DNA from: Oscarella lobularis
Lineage: Eukaryota; Porifera; Homoscleromorpha; Homosclerophorida; Oscarellidae
Assembly (NCBI RefSeq): GCF_947507565.1
Contig: NC_089176.1
Location: 496,001 to 560,000, forward strand
Length of the DNA stretch: 64,000 bases
Reading direction: 5' to 3'
Shown here: positions 49,212-60,700 of the stretch, one piece after another
How positions within the stretch are numbered: the first letter of the stretch is position 1
How the letters are laid out: each line of letters opens with the position of its first letter
Notes under the pieces: generated by a model
The model's database searches: none
What the model was told of the DNA's origin: nothing
The model's input: the letters and a program-made list of their open reading frames with translations, nothing else
Made by a program: the position numbers and the translations under genes

Positions 49212-50513
49212 CTAGTATCCAAAGAGGTCACAGAATTCCTTGATGTGAGTATCCTGGCGAATTTTCTCCACTGTAAGTCCGTATTCTTCCAAAGAATATA
49301 CATTCTTACCCCACTTCGTTTTCTTCAATTGAGCCTGCTTGTCCAGAAACGCTCGCAGCCTTTCCTCAACAGCAACGTCGTGTTTCAGTCCAAAAGCACC
49401 GGCTATCGACTGACACACGCTAATAGGATCACGCACAATATCAGAAAACCGAACATCAAAGAAGCGTCTCTTGCCTTCTTGTCTCACCGTTTCCCGACAC
49501 CGTACCGACTGCGCTCTCAAGGCAAAGTCCCCAACACCGCGCCGAGCCTCGGAATCCGATCTACAAAGCCAACGACGCGTCTCGTAAAAGAACGACGCTA
49601 AAGACGGCACGGCATCGACGGGATCGCGAAGGCAGCGTATGAGACAGGCGTCGGGAAAAACGTCGACTAAATCGTCAGTAAAAATACTATGAAACGACGT
49701 TTTCAAGACAAGACGCTGGTGCGACGACGAGTCAGAATAGAGATTGGCAAAGAGTTTGAGATCGTTGAGATAGCGCTGGTATGCCAAACGCGAAAACGAC
49801 GCGTTTTCGTTTAAGGAAGAAGAATCGGCTATTAGAATTCCATCGAGAGTTGCGAAACTGATTCGATGCAGATACTTGTCTAGAAGAGAAACGCAAGATG
49901 CTGGAGACGTCTCCGAGGCGTTGTAGATGCGATCCGGCAGCATGTATCCGGCCTTCTTGAGAATTTTCATCGATTTGATTTCGCGTGCAACTCCTTTAGT
50001 CATCATTGCTTTTAACGTGTCCCCGTCTTTGCATCGAGCGACGTCGACGTGACTGACAGCCTTTGATTGAGGTAATGTAAAAGCCAAGGTGTCGTCATAG
50101 CAACATAACAGGTATTGAAGAATTGTCGTCGCCGATCGCGCCATCCCGCCCGAAACGATTATTGGTCGTTTTAACAAAGGTGGTGAAAGCGCAAAGATTT
50201 TGGGAAATTCGATGGTTAAAATTTCCATTTTGATAACCCGTATGGTCGCGTCGACGAGAGACTTTTCTACGAGAAGGCGAGAGGAGTAGCGAAGAGCGCC
50301 GCTGTCAAAAGGAATCAGCCTTTCTAAGCCCTCTATCCATTTGGGCGAGCGTGTGATGGAATTTGGAGGCGGTTCGCGTCCCACGGCCTCGATGGCGCGA
50401 TCGAGAATCGTTTGGGCCGACAACGCGAGCCGATGAGAGGGAAAAAAAAGATTGAAAAGGTCAAATATCCACAGACGCAGGCGAAAGAGCAGAGCAGAAA
50501 GCCAAAGAATCAT
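49212..50513 (-). CDS. membrane-bound sulfotransferase-family protein
   Basis: This is a single-exon frame of 433 residues. A hydrophobic N-terminus (ILWLSALLFRLRLWIFDLF) suggests a type II Golgi membrane protein. IIVSGGMARSATTILQYLLC is the 5'-phosphosulfate-binding loop (Arg-Ser-x-Thr-Thr) for PAPS, and CLIRCLRDPVDAVPSLASFF is the 3'-phosphate-binding segment with RDP. FFDVRFSDIVRDPISVCQSI and KWGKNVYSLEEYGLTVEKIR fit the C-terminal part of Sulfotransfer_3-type enzymes. The acceptor is unknown; a glycan or tyrosine substrate is possible. The start codon lies 108 bases from the divergent J-domain/TNRC6 gene. The intronless state is shared with PIGN next door. Confidence 0.82.
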   Translation of the reverse strand: MILWLSALLFRLRLWIFDLFNLFFPSHRLALSAQTILDRAIEAVGREPPPNSITRSPKWIEGLERLIPFDSGALRYSSRLLVEKSLVDATIRVIKMEILTIEFPKIFALSPPLLKRPIIVSGGMARSATTILQYLLCCYDDTLAFTLPQSKAVSHVDVARCKDGDTLKAMMTKGVAREIKSMKILKKAGYMLPDRIYNASETSPASCVSLLDKYLHRISFATLDGILIADSSSLNENASFSRLAYQRYLNDLKLFANLYSDSSSHQRLVLKTSFHSIFTDDLVDVFPDACLIRCLRDPVDAVPSLASFFYETRRWLCRSDSEARRGVGDFALRAQSVRCRETVRQEGKRRFFDVRFSDIVRDPISVCQSIAGAFGLKHDVAVEERLRAFLDKQAQLKKTKWGKNVYSLEEYGLTVEKIRQDTHIKEFCDLFGY

Positions 50514-50621
50514 GGTGTAGATGTGTCACGTGAGTAGGTGATCTTGTTGTTACGCATGCGGTTCAGAAGACTTTTATGGCCGATCTTGTACGGTAACGTT
50601 TTCTGTGGCATTGGAACGCGA
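50514..50621. promoter_or_regulatory. divergent promoter region sulfotransferase/TNRC6
   Basis: 108 bases between opposed start codons, including GTCACGTGAG (E-box CACGTG near 50527-50532). No TATA box. Confidence 0.4.
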
Positions 50622-52762
50622 TGACCGATCGAGACGATCTCGCGAAGCATTACGAAACGCTCGGAGTCACGAGCGACACGCCGAAACGTAAGCACTGCAC
50701 AGGGATCATTGCTAGGCGGTTCGCTTCTCCAACTCACTCCCATTTCTAATCGCGCAGGCCACGTTCAAGTCAGCTTCATCGTTCGCGCGTTACAGTGTCA
50801 CCCGGACAAGGTGAGCCAGAAAAGGGGGGGTCCGCGCGATCTCGCGATCGATCGGCGTAAAATCGCGTCGTCGTGCGCGCAGGTGAAGAGCGCCGGAGAG
50901 AATCCCGCGGACGAAACGAAGCGGTTTCAACGCCTCTGTAACGCGTACACAAAAGGTGAGGAGTGCGGGTGCGCGTAAATGGGGGAAGAGGAAGAGTCGA
51001 GTCTTCGCACGCGCTTGTCATTTAGTTTGGTGTTATTACTGTGTAGTCGACGAATATATACGTGTACTACTGCTGACGTGTAGCGATCCTTTTCTCTTGT
51101 CCCCTCTTTTATTTGTCACGTGATTCTCGACTTCGATCCTTTTTCTCGCACGGCTCAAAACGACTTGTTTCTCTAGTTTGCGACGAATCGGGCATTTCGC
51201 GGACCTGCGAAAAGGTTCGTCGAACGTCGCGTGCTTCTCCGTCGCTCGATTGTTTGCTTCGCTAGATTTTTTTTGGCTGCATCAATGAATTACTCGTGTT
51301 AGTCGACGCCGACGGTAAGAACGAGTCGACAAAACTACATCGAGATGCGAATTGTGCGTGTAACTCGTAGATCGAGGCCGTTTATTCGCCGATTTGCCGT
51401 GAGTATTTTACGTTACGCTATCCGGGCGTCTCGCCACATCCCGTGACGTTTGTTTTCTTTTCGCTGCAGAGTCGACGTGCGCACATCGGCAGCCGACCTG
51501 TGCTCATCGCTGGGCGCAATAGTGAACGTAAGAGACACGTTATTCAACACTGGTTTTTTTATGACGTCATTTTCCTATAGAATCGCAAGAGTTCAAAGAA
51601 ATACGTGCCCTCCGATTTGACAACAGATAAAGTAAGAAAGTCAAATTATCGAAAAAGATAGCCACATTTTTTAATTAATTAATTAAATATCTAATGCATC
51701 CATGGCCATGGGGGGTTTCCTTTTTTTTCAGATGTTTCAACTTCAGACACTTTTGGATTCTCCTGTTCCTCCCAGTCCAATTTCGCCACTGGACGATGAG
51801 AATCACGACGCTGACGCAGATGGGAAGAAAGCGTCGTTTGAAGCAGGCGGCTCAAAGAAGCCAACGTTTGCTGCGACCACCAAAATGCCAGCGACAGTAC
51901 CCGTGGCTAAAGTAAGGGAGAATAATAATAATAATTCAATGTGGGAACGAAGACTGACGGTTTGCTGTAGCCTAAGCCAAAGACGAAGAAGCAGCTTCAG
52001 GCCGAGCAATATAGAAGGGAAAAGGAGATGAGGGAGATTGCGGCGAGATTGGAAGAGAAGGCGAAATTAGATGAGGAGAAAGCGGAGCAGAAGAAAAAGG
52101 TTCGTAAAAAGAGATAGACACAAGAATAGGCGCTCTAAGACGCTTTTTCCAGGCCGAAGCGGAGAAACAGCGAAAGCGCGACGAAGAATTGGCGAGAGAA
52201 GCCGCTGAAAAAAGGAGAAAGGAGACGTGAGAACTCGGCTAAAGAAAGAAACGGATGCACTTTTTTTTCCATAGGGAAGCGAAGGAAAGACAACAAGAAG
52301 AGGCGAGAAGACGTCGAGAACGGGAAAAGTAATTGATTGGGGGGGCAATCCTTGCTTTAGGAGGAAGAGAGCGTTTTTGTCTGTTCAGGGAACTACAGGA
52401 GAAAAAGGAAAGAGAAACGGAACGGAAACGCTCCGACCCGAAACACCCTTCTCATCAGCAGAAAAGCGTCAAGGTGTCAAACGAGCAGAAAAAGGAGTTG
52501 GGGAAACGGAAAAAGAAAGGGCAAAAAGTACATAAATCATTCAATATTTCTCACGTATCATTATTATTATTATTTTCTTTAGGCTGTCACTGCAGGTTAG
52601 GAGAAACCAAGTGCTATTTTCAGTCTAAAAGAAGTTGGTGTTATGTAGAGTCTGGCAGTGGTAATGAGACGTCCTCCGCCGCATACAGACAATCACCACG
52701 ACAGGTGCGTCAGAGTCAGCCGGTGTACGCCTCTATTTTTTCTTTAGACGGCTCCTCGTCGA

Positions 52763-52803
<41 letters not shown>

Positions 52804-54308
52804 ACAGCAACAGCAGCAGATGAATCGCAATCAATACGAAGTGCCGCCTCGATTTCGTCAGAAACATCAAGCGGCTCCGAGTCCTATACCGCAGTCGTCA
52901 CAGCAACAGCAGCCAGCTGCAGCGAATTCTGACACGGATCGGCAGAAATCAAAGCCGGTACGATTGACGAAGCGACGTGGAAAAGATCCTCCGCGATTGC
53001 AGCAGGAGTCGGACGACGTCGCGACAAATGGAACGGTAATAAGAGACGAAGAAATGGACGACGACGTTGTGGCAATTGGGAGCAGCGCGGATGACGATTG
53101 TGTGACAGAGAAATCGGGAAGTGTCAATGTATCTGCACTGAACGAAGGACGAGAACGAGTAAACGCTTCCAACGGTGCAACGGGGACGGTAAAGAGGCCG
53201 GGGGAGTCGAATAGTGACGCGAGAGGCGCGGGAGATGTTCAGATGACGTATACGGAATCGGGTGTGGCGTGGGGAGCTCGCGAAGTCGACGAGGAGGCGG
53301 GGGAAGACGAGGGAGCCGCCTCGTGGAGTCAGGCTAAGTCGAAGCGAAGGGTAAGTCGACTCGGGGGCTCTAGAAACGCGTTGAGTTCGCATATTTCCAT
53401 TCTACGTCTAACAGGCGTCGAAAGGGGACGACGGAGAAAAGACGAAGGAGTGGATTGAGAAGATGTTGCCTCTGCTACGCGAAATGGGCTTTGACGTAAG
53501 TTAGAATACTATTTCATTAATTCAAAAAACGTCTCGTCGTAGGAAGAGGCTTCGATGAGGGCTTTACGGGCATATGAAAATAGTTTTGAGGGAGCTCTAA
53601 GTGAGTGTCGTACGTGAATCCAAGACGTCTGTTTAACGTTGATTTTTAATAAAAGGTTATCTATTGGCAGCAGACGCTCAAATCCCGCCCCAGCATCCCA
53701 GCGATCCCATCGCCGCCGCCGCCGCCTCGGCGGCTCCAGCAGCCGAAGAAAAACGAAGAGAAGAAGCCGAACGTCCTTCCGTCGTGACGACAGAAAAAGA
53801 CGCGGCGGCGGCGACGGCGGAACAACCTCCGAGAGTGCCGGAGAAAAAAATTCCTTTGACGTCGACCGACACGAGCGCGGAAGTACCGTCTCCGCCCGTT
53901 CAACAGACGCCGCAGCCGACATCGCTACCACCAACTCAGCCGGCGGCGGCGCCGGATCAAGCGGCACTTCTGCAACAACTTCTTTTATTTCAACAACTCA
54001 ACGTCATGAATCCGCTCGTCGCGAGTCAAATGCTGGCCTTTCAGCACCAAGTCGCCGAACTGCAGAGACGGCAACAGCAAGAAGGCAAAGGAAACGTCGT
54101 CGCTCCCGTTTCCTTACCTCCTCCCGCTGCTCTTCCTAGTACGTCGTCGGCGCCGCTCGTTTCCAATCCTCTGCAGCAGCAAATCAATTTCAATTTTTTA
54201 CTGAATCTCATGCGAACGTTTCCCGGAGTCTTTTCTCCTCTTGGAGCCGGTATGGCGGCAGCACCGGCACCGGCAGTGGCAGCGGCACAGGCACAGGCAC
54301 AGGCACAA

Positions 54309-54341
<33 letters not shown>

Positions 54342-56009
54342 GCGGCACAGGCACCGGCACAGGCACCGGCACCGGCACCGGCACCGGCACCGGCACCGGC
54401 GCTTTCGGCGCAGGCATTCGTTGCGGCAATGAAACAATTTCAAGAACAACTTCAGCAGCAGCAGCAACAGCAGCGAAGTCAAGGCAGTAAGACTTCGTCA
54501 ACAGTGACTGCGACGACGAACGGACACGGGAATTCGTTTCCGACACCGATCGGTGCGAAAAGAGACAATTCGGCTTCTGCGACGAACGAGAAAAAGTTGC
54601 CGTCGCTGGCTGTCGGCAACGAGGCTCGTCCGTCTCCGTCCACCACCACCACCACCGCCGCCGATTGGCCGGAACAGATAACGCCGCGCTCGCTTATAGC
54701 AAAGACAACCGATTCGTTAAAGGGGAAAAATCCTTGGGGTGAAGACAGTCTGGCGTTTTCGGCCTTTTCGTCGTTTTTCAGCGATCAGCCGAGCAGCGGC
54801 GGCGTCGGCCTAGAAATGCCGTCCGGCGCTTCAACGGTATTTGATAATAACTGGCTGTCCCCCGATCTTTTGACGAGCCCCGATGGCCTCGTTCCACCGA
54901 GGAGTGTGCCAACGGCGGGTGTTTCGTTAACGGACAAACAGGTGGCCCACATCGGACCACCGGCGTTCGAACCGGGTAAACCGTGGCCGGGATTGAAGGC
55001 GGAAGACGAGAGAAACGATTACGGAGACGAGGGAAAGACGGCGCCCGTCGTCGTCGCCGCTCTACCGGAAGAGACGAGTCGATCGGCGTGGCCGACGGAT
55101 TCTCGTCACGTTTCCAAAGAACTTTCGGCTCCGCCCGGTTTTCAAGCGGGCAGCGATATTTTGTCTCCGTTTCTCGCTGGCGCAACGGCACCGACGACGG
55201 GAAGCGAAGGACTTCGGGTTGGGAATCTGTTTAGCAGTGGCGGCGCCGGCGCGATCAAATCGATGGACGCGTCGCCGGCGCCGCCTTGGGCGTCGTCGCG
55301 TTCGGCGCCGCAGAGCACCGTCAGCAGTCCCGTCGCCGCGGGAAGTCGCGAGGGAAAGTTTTGGAATGAAGGAAGCTCGAAGGTCGCTTCGTCGCCTTGG
55401 GTCATGTTGCGGATGCGAAATCTATCTAATCAGGTCGCTGCGAGCGAAGAGAATATATATGTATGTCTCTATCGATGCTACTCATCTCTTTTTCTCTAGG
55501 CTGAACTGCGAGAGCTATGTCTGTCGTTTGGGAGCGTCAAAACGTTCGAGTGCAACGTCGGAAACGGCTCGGCGCTCGTCAAGTACAGCACGGCGGCGGA
55601 AGCGCACGTGGCACTCACTCGTCTCAACGGCACGAATTTCAAAGGATCGCCTATCGACGCTCGCATCGCCGAAGACGAAGACGTTCCTCTGTTTTACGAG
55701 CAATTTAGTCCGACGAAAGATTCGACTGGCGGCGGCAGCGGCACACGACCTCCCACGGCGTCCGTTTTCGAAAGTAAAACGAATGACACGACATCGTCCG
55801 CCTCGACTTTGAGCACTCTCGACAGCGTATTGAACTCGTTGGTGGTGCCGTCCGCCAGCAGTTCTGCAAGCGCCTTTGGTAACCTGTGGCCGGCGGCGCC
55901 GTCACACGCCACTTCTGGTCAGGAGCCGTGGAGTCGGCAGGACGGGGAAAAAAGAGGCGCCGCCGTTTCGAGCGGCGGCGGCGGGGGTGGCTTGTTTGGG
56001 AGCTCGTAG
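50622..56009 (+). CDS. TNRC6: GW182/TNRC6 silencing protein with apparent N-terminal J domain
   Basis: GW182 proteins bind Argonaute and recruit PABP and CCR4-NOT for miRNA repression. The GW182 part is clear. It has a Glu/Lys coiled coil (about 51990-52510) and a polyglutamine tract. [14 protein letters not shown] matches the vertebrate EVPPRFR motif. A UBA domain ([20 protein letters not shown], about 53460-53610) and a second Gln/Ala/Pro-rich region follow. [20 protein letters not shown] is the PABP-binding PAM2, and the RRM has [12 protein letters not shown] spliced to [20 protein letters not shown]. The stop is at 56009. Few Trp motifs are present (VAWGARE, ASWSQ, NPWGED, NNWLSP). Upstream, phase-compatible exons encode a J domain ([23 protein letters not shown] with [11 protein letters not shown]) and a short ubiquitin/RA-like stretch, [20 protein letters not shown]. 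The exon beginning MFQLQTLLD (51732) could instead be the true GW182 start, giving two genes. Confidence 0.8.
52761..52819 (+). repeat. CAG/CAA repeat encoding polyglutamine
   Basis: About 19 consecutive CAG or CAA codons, interrupted so that no long pure CAG run exists. They encode the Gln tract of TNRC6 directly before [13 protein letters not shown]. Confidence 0.9.
54258..54402 (+). repeat. GGCACA/GGCACC hexanucleotide repeat in TNRC6
   Basis: About 24 hexamer units encode alternating Ala-Gln and then Ala-Pro. The switch from CAG to CCG in the second half is a single-base variant of the same unit, which points to expansion by replication slippage. Confidence 0.9.
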
Positions 56010-56614
56010 CAGTGGGGGTTAAGATGGAACTCTTTAGTCCTACGCTTGGCTTGTATCCGAATGGTCTCGCTACAGGTGTAGTGGAACTTTTAGCCCGTCT
56101 TTTCTCCGCTGCGCGTACGTGTCTTGTCTTCTTACTTTTGGTGTATCGTCACGTATATTGTCGTCTCGTCGGATTCCGGCCCCAGTCAAAAGTTCCAGCA
56201 GGAGTTTCACCACCCAGGCTTTGTTTCAGCATGACGAATCTTACAGTAATTTGCATTGACGTCACTGATTGACTCCGGTTAGAGTCGGAAAAACCACCCG
56301 ATATCTATGAGTCTCGCAATGTGGCCCGCCCGCGAACTGAATCGGAAGAGGCGACGAACTTTGGCGACTCTTAGACCAATCAAAATCCGTGTCGAGTTCC
56401 CTCAATCACCTTACTTTGGACAGAGCGACCGCGTGCTAATGGAAGGCCTTGTACCCATTGCACTGGCACCAGTGTCTAATAAAAACAGAAACTACTACCG
56501 TGGGAAGTCGCCTGACCACGTCAGTAGTATCCTTAGTGACGAGACAACTGACTTTTCAAAGCTAGCATTATCATAGGATCCTATCTTCAACTGTTCAACT
56601 GACAGGACTGTCAA
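56010..56614. other. spacer after TNRC6 without supported gene
   Basis: About 600 bases. A plus-strand open frame at 56307-56576 has no homology I recognise. Part of this must be the TNRC6 3' UTR; I see no AATAAA close to the stop codon. Confidence 0.4.
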
Positions 56615-57277
56615 TTATGCCTCCGAGGCAGCCTTGTCACCACTCGTTGTTGCCACGGCTTGGCTTTGTCTGCCAAGATCTATCCATCTTGTGCAGCTGT
56701 GATGATAGCCTTTCTGACAAATCTTGGCCAAACTTGAAGATGCCGCGTTTAGGACACCCTGCCTTGCAGCAACGTATAACTTGGCACAGATTCGCTTCTC
56801 GTCTCCGGTTTCTAGATATACAGGTTTAGGATAGACGCATCCTTTACCAAAACACGGTTGTTTGAGAAACCGCTTTGCGTCGGTTCTACCTAACCGTCTG
56901 CAAGTATCTCGCTGAGCGTACAATTCGGGAGATAGTCGACTACTACTAGTAGATTCGCTTGTTCCCCGCGGTCGTCCCAAAATTGAAATTTTTCCGGAAC
57001 GAAAAGCAGGCGTTTTCGTCCAGGTCCAGCCGCTCGCAAACTTTAATGGCAGCGGAGGCGAAGACTCGGCTGAGCCTATACAAGGAGCGGATCGAGTCTT
57101 AGCTAGTAGGTCTATATAAGACGATTGAGGAACCCTACCTGATTCAACATCTTGATTCACTGCCGCCTCCGACGTTGCTACAATAGAGCTCGGAGTCAGT
57201 TCACGAGAAAGAGAGTTTGATAAGCTGTGTCGACTGGAAGTCGACAAAAGAATGATCTGCACAAGGAGACGATTCAT
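56615..57277 (-). CDS. possible secreted cysteine-rich protein
   Basis: This is an unrecognised single-exon frame. The ATG at 57277 gives MNRLLVQIILLSTSSRHSLS, a plausible signal peptide. A Ser/Thr-rich middle region is followed by a C-terminal part with six cysteines (RDTCRRLG, KQPCFGKGC, KRICAKLY, LAKICQKGYHHSC). This spacing resembles small secreted ligand or toxin-like folds only in a general way; I match it to no family. The length, about 220 residues, and signal peptide make it likelier than chance, but it may be noncoding. Confidence 0.4.
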   Translation of the reverse strand: MNRLLVQIILLSTSSRHSLSNSLSRELTPSSIVATSEAAVNQDVESGRVPQSSYIDLLAKTRSAPCIGSAESSPPLPLKFASGWTWTKTPAFRSGKISILGRPRGTSESTSSSRLSPELYAQRDTCRRLGRTDAKRFLKQPCFGKGCVYPKPVYLETGDEKRICAKLYVAARQGVLNAASSSLAKICQKGYHHSCTRWIDLGRQSQAVATTSGDKAASEA

Positions 57278-57711
57278 CACCACACCAACTTGAAGGCGGC
57301 CCGGCAGGGACTAACCGTGTCAGGAATGTACACATAGTTCTAAAAATGACCGCCTGCCCCACACGATGCACGCTACTATCGGGTGACGCGTGTTAATTCC
57401 GCCATCATTCATCTCTGTCTGGTACAGTACGTCGGTTACTGGATCGTAAGGGGGAAAAACTTTGACAGCCTGAGCTCGAAGCAGTTGTTTAAAAATACTT
57501 GCGTCTCTGTGAGGTGCACACTCATATATGATACGTCCACATGCACGTACGACAGACTCCAACTACTAGACTAGCTTTTAGCGGGAGAAAGATTATGCAC
57601 AGTCTAGTAGACACTTGAAAAAAGAAAAATAAACAAAATGCGTCTAATTTTTTTCACTCCGCTCTTTCGCTTTACCCATCCACACCCGTATGCACGCGTG
57701 CGCTACCGAAA
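57278..57711. other. spacer upstream of CDC27
   Basis: 434 bases between the secreted-protein candidate and CDC27. The minus-strand open frame at 57320-57562 starts with TTG and lacks homology. This region should hold both promoters; no strong core element was seen. Confidence 0.35.
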
Positions 57712-60700
57712 ATGACTTTCGGAACAGAACCGATTTCAGTACGCGATTCGACGCTCTCTAAGCCTCTTTTTCTATCTGCTTTTTATTAAGGCAGCAATAT
57801 GGTTCTGTCTAAATCACTACGATTTCGAAAACGCGTCGTTTCTAGCCGAAAAACTGCACGCCGAAGGTAAAAACTCATACATTCGTCCGTTTAGCGATCG
57901 TTTTCGTGCGTCCAGTCGACACGGAAGACACGCTTCACCTCTTGGCGACGTGCTACTACCGACAGGGCAGCACAAAACGAGCCCAAAACCTGCTCGAATG
58001 TCGACGAACGAAATCGTGCGAAAACAAGTATCTCCTAGCAAAATGCTATTTCGATCAAAAAAAGTGCAAAAAATAAATTGTCCCCACGAGTTTTGATTTG
58101 GCAATTTGAAATCTCTAGATTTTTTCTCGCCGAACAGGCAATAAGAAATGATGGAATATTGGGCGTATCGGAGAAAAACATCGACGCTATAAGAGAAGAA
58201 TTTGGCTCGTTGAGCGCACACGTCTTGCTTCTATTGGGTCAATGCTTTCGGTGAGAAAAGAACTCCAACTTTTTTATATATAATTATATTTTTAATTTTC
58301 TCTGTTATAGTGGTTCTGGTAGAGTGAAACTGGCGTGCGAATTCTTTCGAGCTTCTCTCCGTTGCAGCCCATTTCTTTGGTCGTCGTTCGCCGCTTTGTG
58401 TCAAGAGGGCACGGAGGAAGACCCGAGCGTTCATTTTCGCGCCGATCGCTGTCCAACCTACGCCGTCAGCGCCGGAACGGCGGCGAGAGCGACGACGACG
58501 ACGACGACGACATGCGATACGAACGCCAAAGGCGATTCTTTTCAGAAAGAAGAACTCAGTTCTTTCGCCGCGTCGACTGGGACGCCGTCGATGTCATTTC
58601 CGAGCGGCGTTCCTAAGCCGATTCCGTTCCAGTTGTTGTCGGTGCGCCATTCGCCAGCGACTCCCAGGTTTGTACTGTTGTTTTACTTGAATGAGATATG
58701 AGAAGAAATCGTAATCTGTTTGTCTAAACGGGCGGGCTCCTGAGAAAGGGTTGCGCGGGGGAGAAGTGATAGCGGTGCCTTTTGGGATGTCTGCCTTATA
58801 AAAAAAGAAATATTTTTTTGTTTTGTAACGTCCCAGTGGACACCAGCTGAGTACACAACCTATACGGTGTTTAGCAGTCGTCTCATTTTTTTTTCTTTCG
58901 TTTTCAGCTTTGGGATGCTCGTGACGCCCACGTCGGACGGCCAATACGTCACTCCGTCGCCGACGGCGCCGTCGATGGTGCCGCCGCCGGCTCCCCTTGC
59001 GGAGAGGAAGTCCGCCCCGAGGAAAAAGGTAAACCTCGATAATTATTCTGAGTTATTTTAGAGGTCCGGTGTGTCGGGGTCAAAGGGCTCTGATGTCGAT
59101 CGTTTTCTTGCCAATCTTGAAACGTCTTCGGACGTCGAATTGTCTTCGTCGAATAGCGCAGCCGTTGCCGCAGCGACGTCGACGCCGATGAGCGCTGTTA
59201 AATCGACAATGAAATCGAAGGGAAAAGTCGATTTTCGCTTGCCGGAAACGGGTCCTAGACGGAGCGCGCGACTGAGCAAATTGGTCGGTGCCACCCCAAA
59301 GCGAAGTCTCAGATGGGAATTTCGTTTGATGCGTTGCCTTTTCTCCATAGAACGATCCCAAGCGAATGGAAACACGATCTTTGACCTCTAAAGGAAAAAG
59401 AAATACTGCGGCGGTGTGAATTTAATCCTCAATGCTGCTCTTAATTAAATCTGTCGGTGTTTCCTTTCACAAGGATTCGCCGTTAGTGACTCCGTCTCCG
59501 GCTCCGTCGCTTCACCTTTCCGACCTCGAAGCGCCGACTCAATCGTCGACTCCATTCGCAACCAAGCATGTCGACGTTTCTGCTTTGTCGGGAATTGAGG
59601 CTCTTTCTTCGACGCCGGCGACCCAGCAGCAGCAGCTGGCTGAAGCACCACCTCAAACGACGGAACAAATAGGTAAGAGTCCATTTCATTATCGATATAT
59701 GACCATTTCTATCTGATGCGCAGAGGCTTTTATGTCTTTGTTGATTGGTCTTGGTAAGGCGTACGGGTTGTTGTGTCGGTACGAGTGCAAGGAGGCGCTC
59801 GCCGCTTTTGCCGATTTGCCGCCGCATCAAAACCAGACCACGTGGGTTCGTTTGCAAGTAGCGCGGGCTCTGTACGAGTCTAACCAATACAATAAGGTAT
59901 AGAGGCATAAAATGGATAAATGCGTCTCTTATTTTCGATATAAGGCGAAGGACGTCTATAGAGAGATTCGTTTGACTGATCCACACCAGCATGAAGGTGA
60001 ATTGGCCGTGGGGGGAATAGACAGCAATTTTTACCTCGCGAGATTTTTAGACATGGATTTATATTCGACTTTATTGTGGCACTGCCAGGAAAAGTTCGAG
60101 CTATCCAAGCTGGCGATGGACCTTAAAGATTCAAGCAAGAAATCGCCACAAGTTGGAAACGCATGCAATGATTTTGAGGTACTAATTCTTTTCTATAGAC
60201 GTGGTGCGCCGTGGGAAACTTGTTTAGCCTCGACAACGACCACGAATCAGCGCTGAAATTTTTTCAACGCGCCGTACAAGTGAGAAAAATATATATATGG
60301 CAAATATATCGTTTTGGAACACGCGTGACACTGTCAGCTTGATCCCGACTTCACATACGGCTACACCCTTCTCGGTCACGAATACCTTGCCACGGACAAT
60401 CTCGACAAGGCGCTCGACTCATTTCGAGCTGCAATGACAGCGGACACGAGACACTACAACGCCTGGTACGTTCTACACGTAGAATTCATTTATTCCACGG
60501 CAGTCTGATCCTACCCTTTTGTTACGGAGGTACGGCATTGGAATGGTCTACTTCAAACAAGAAAAGAACAAATTGGCTATAACGTACTTCAAGAGAGCTT
60601 TCTCCATCAATCGTAGCAGCGCTGTATTGTGCTGTCATATTGGAATGGTAGGGTGCATCGTCGACAGCCCTACGTTGAATAAATGTTCCTTATTTGTAGG

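Noticed and set aside
57320-57562. 80-codon minus-strand open frame
   Set aside because: Begins with TTG, has no homology and no splice continuity with the neighbouring gene.
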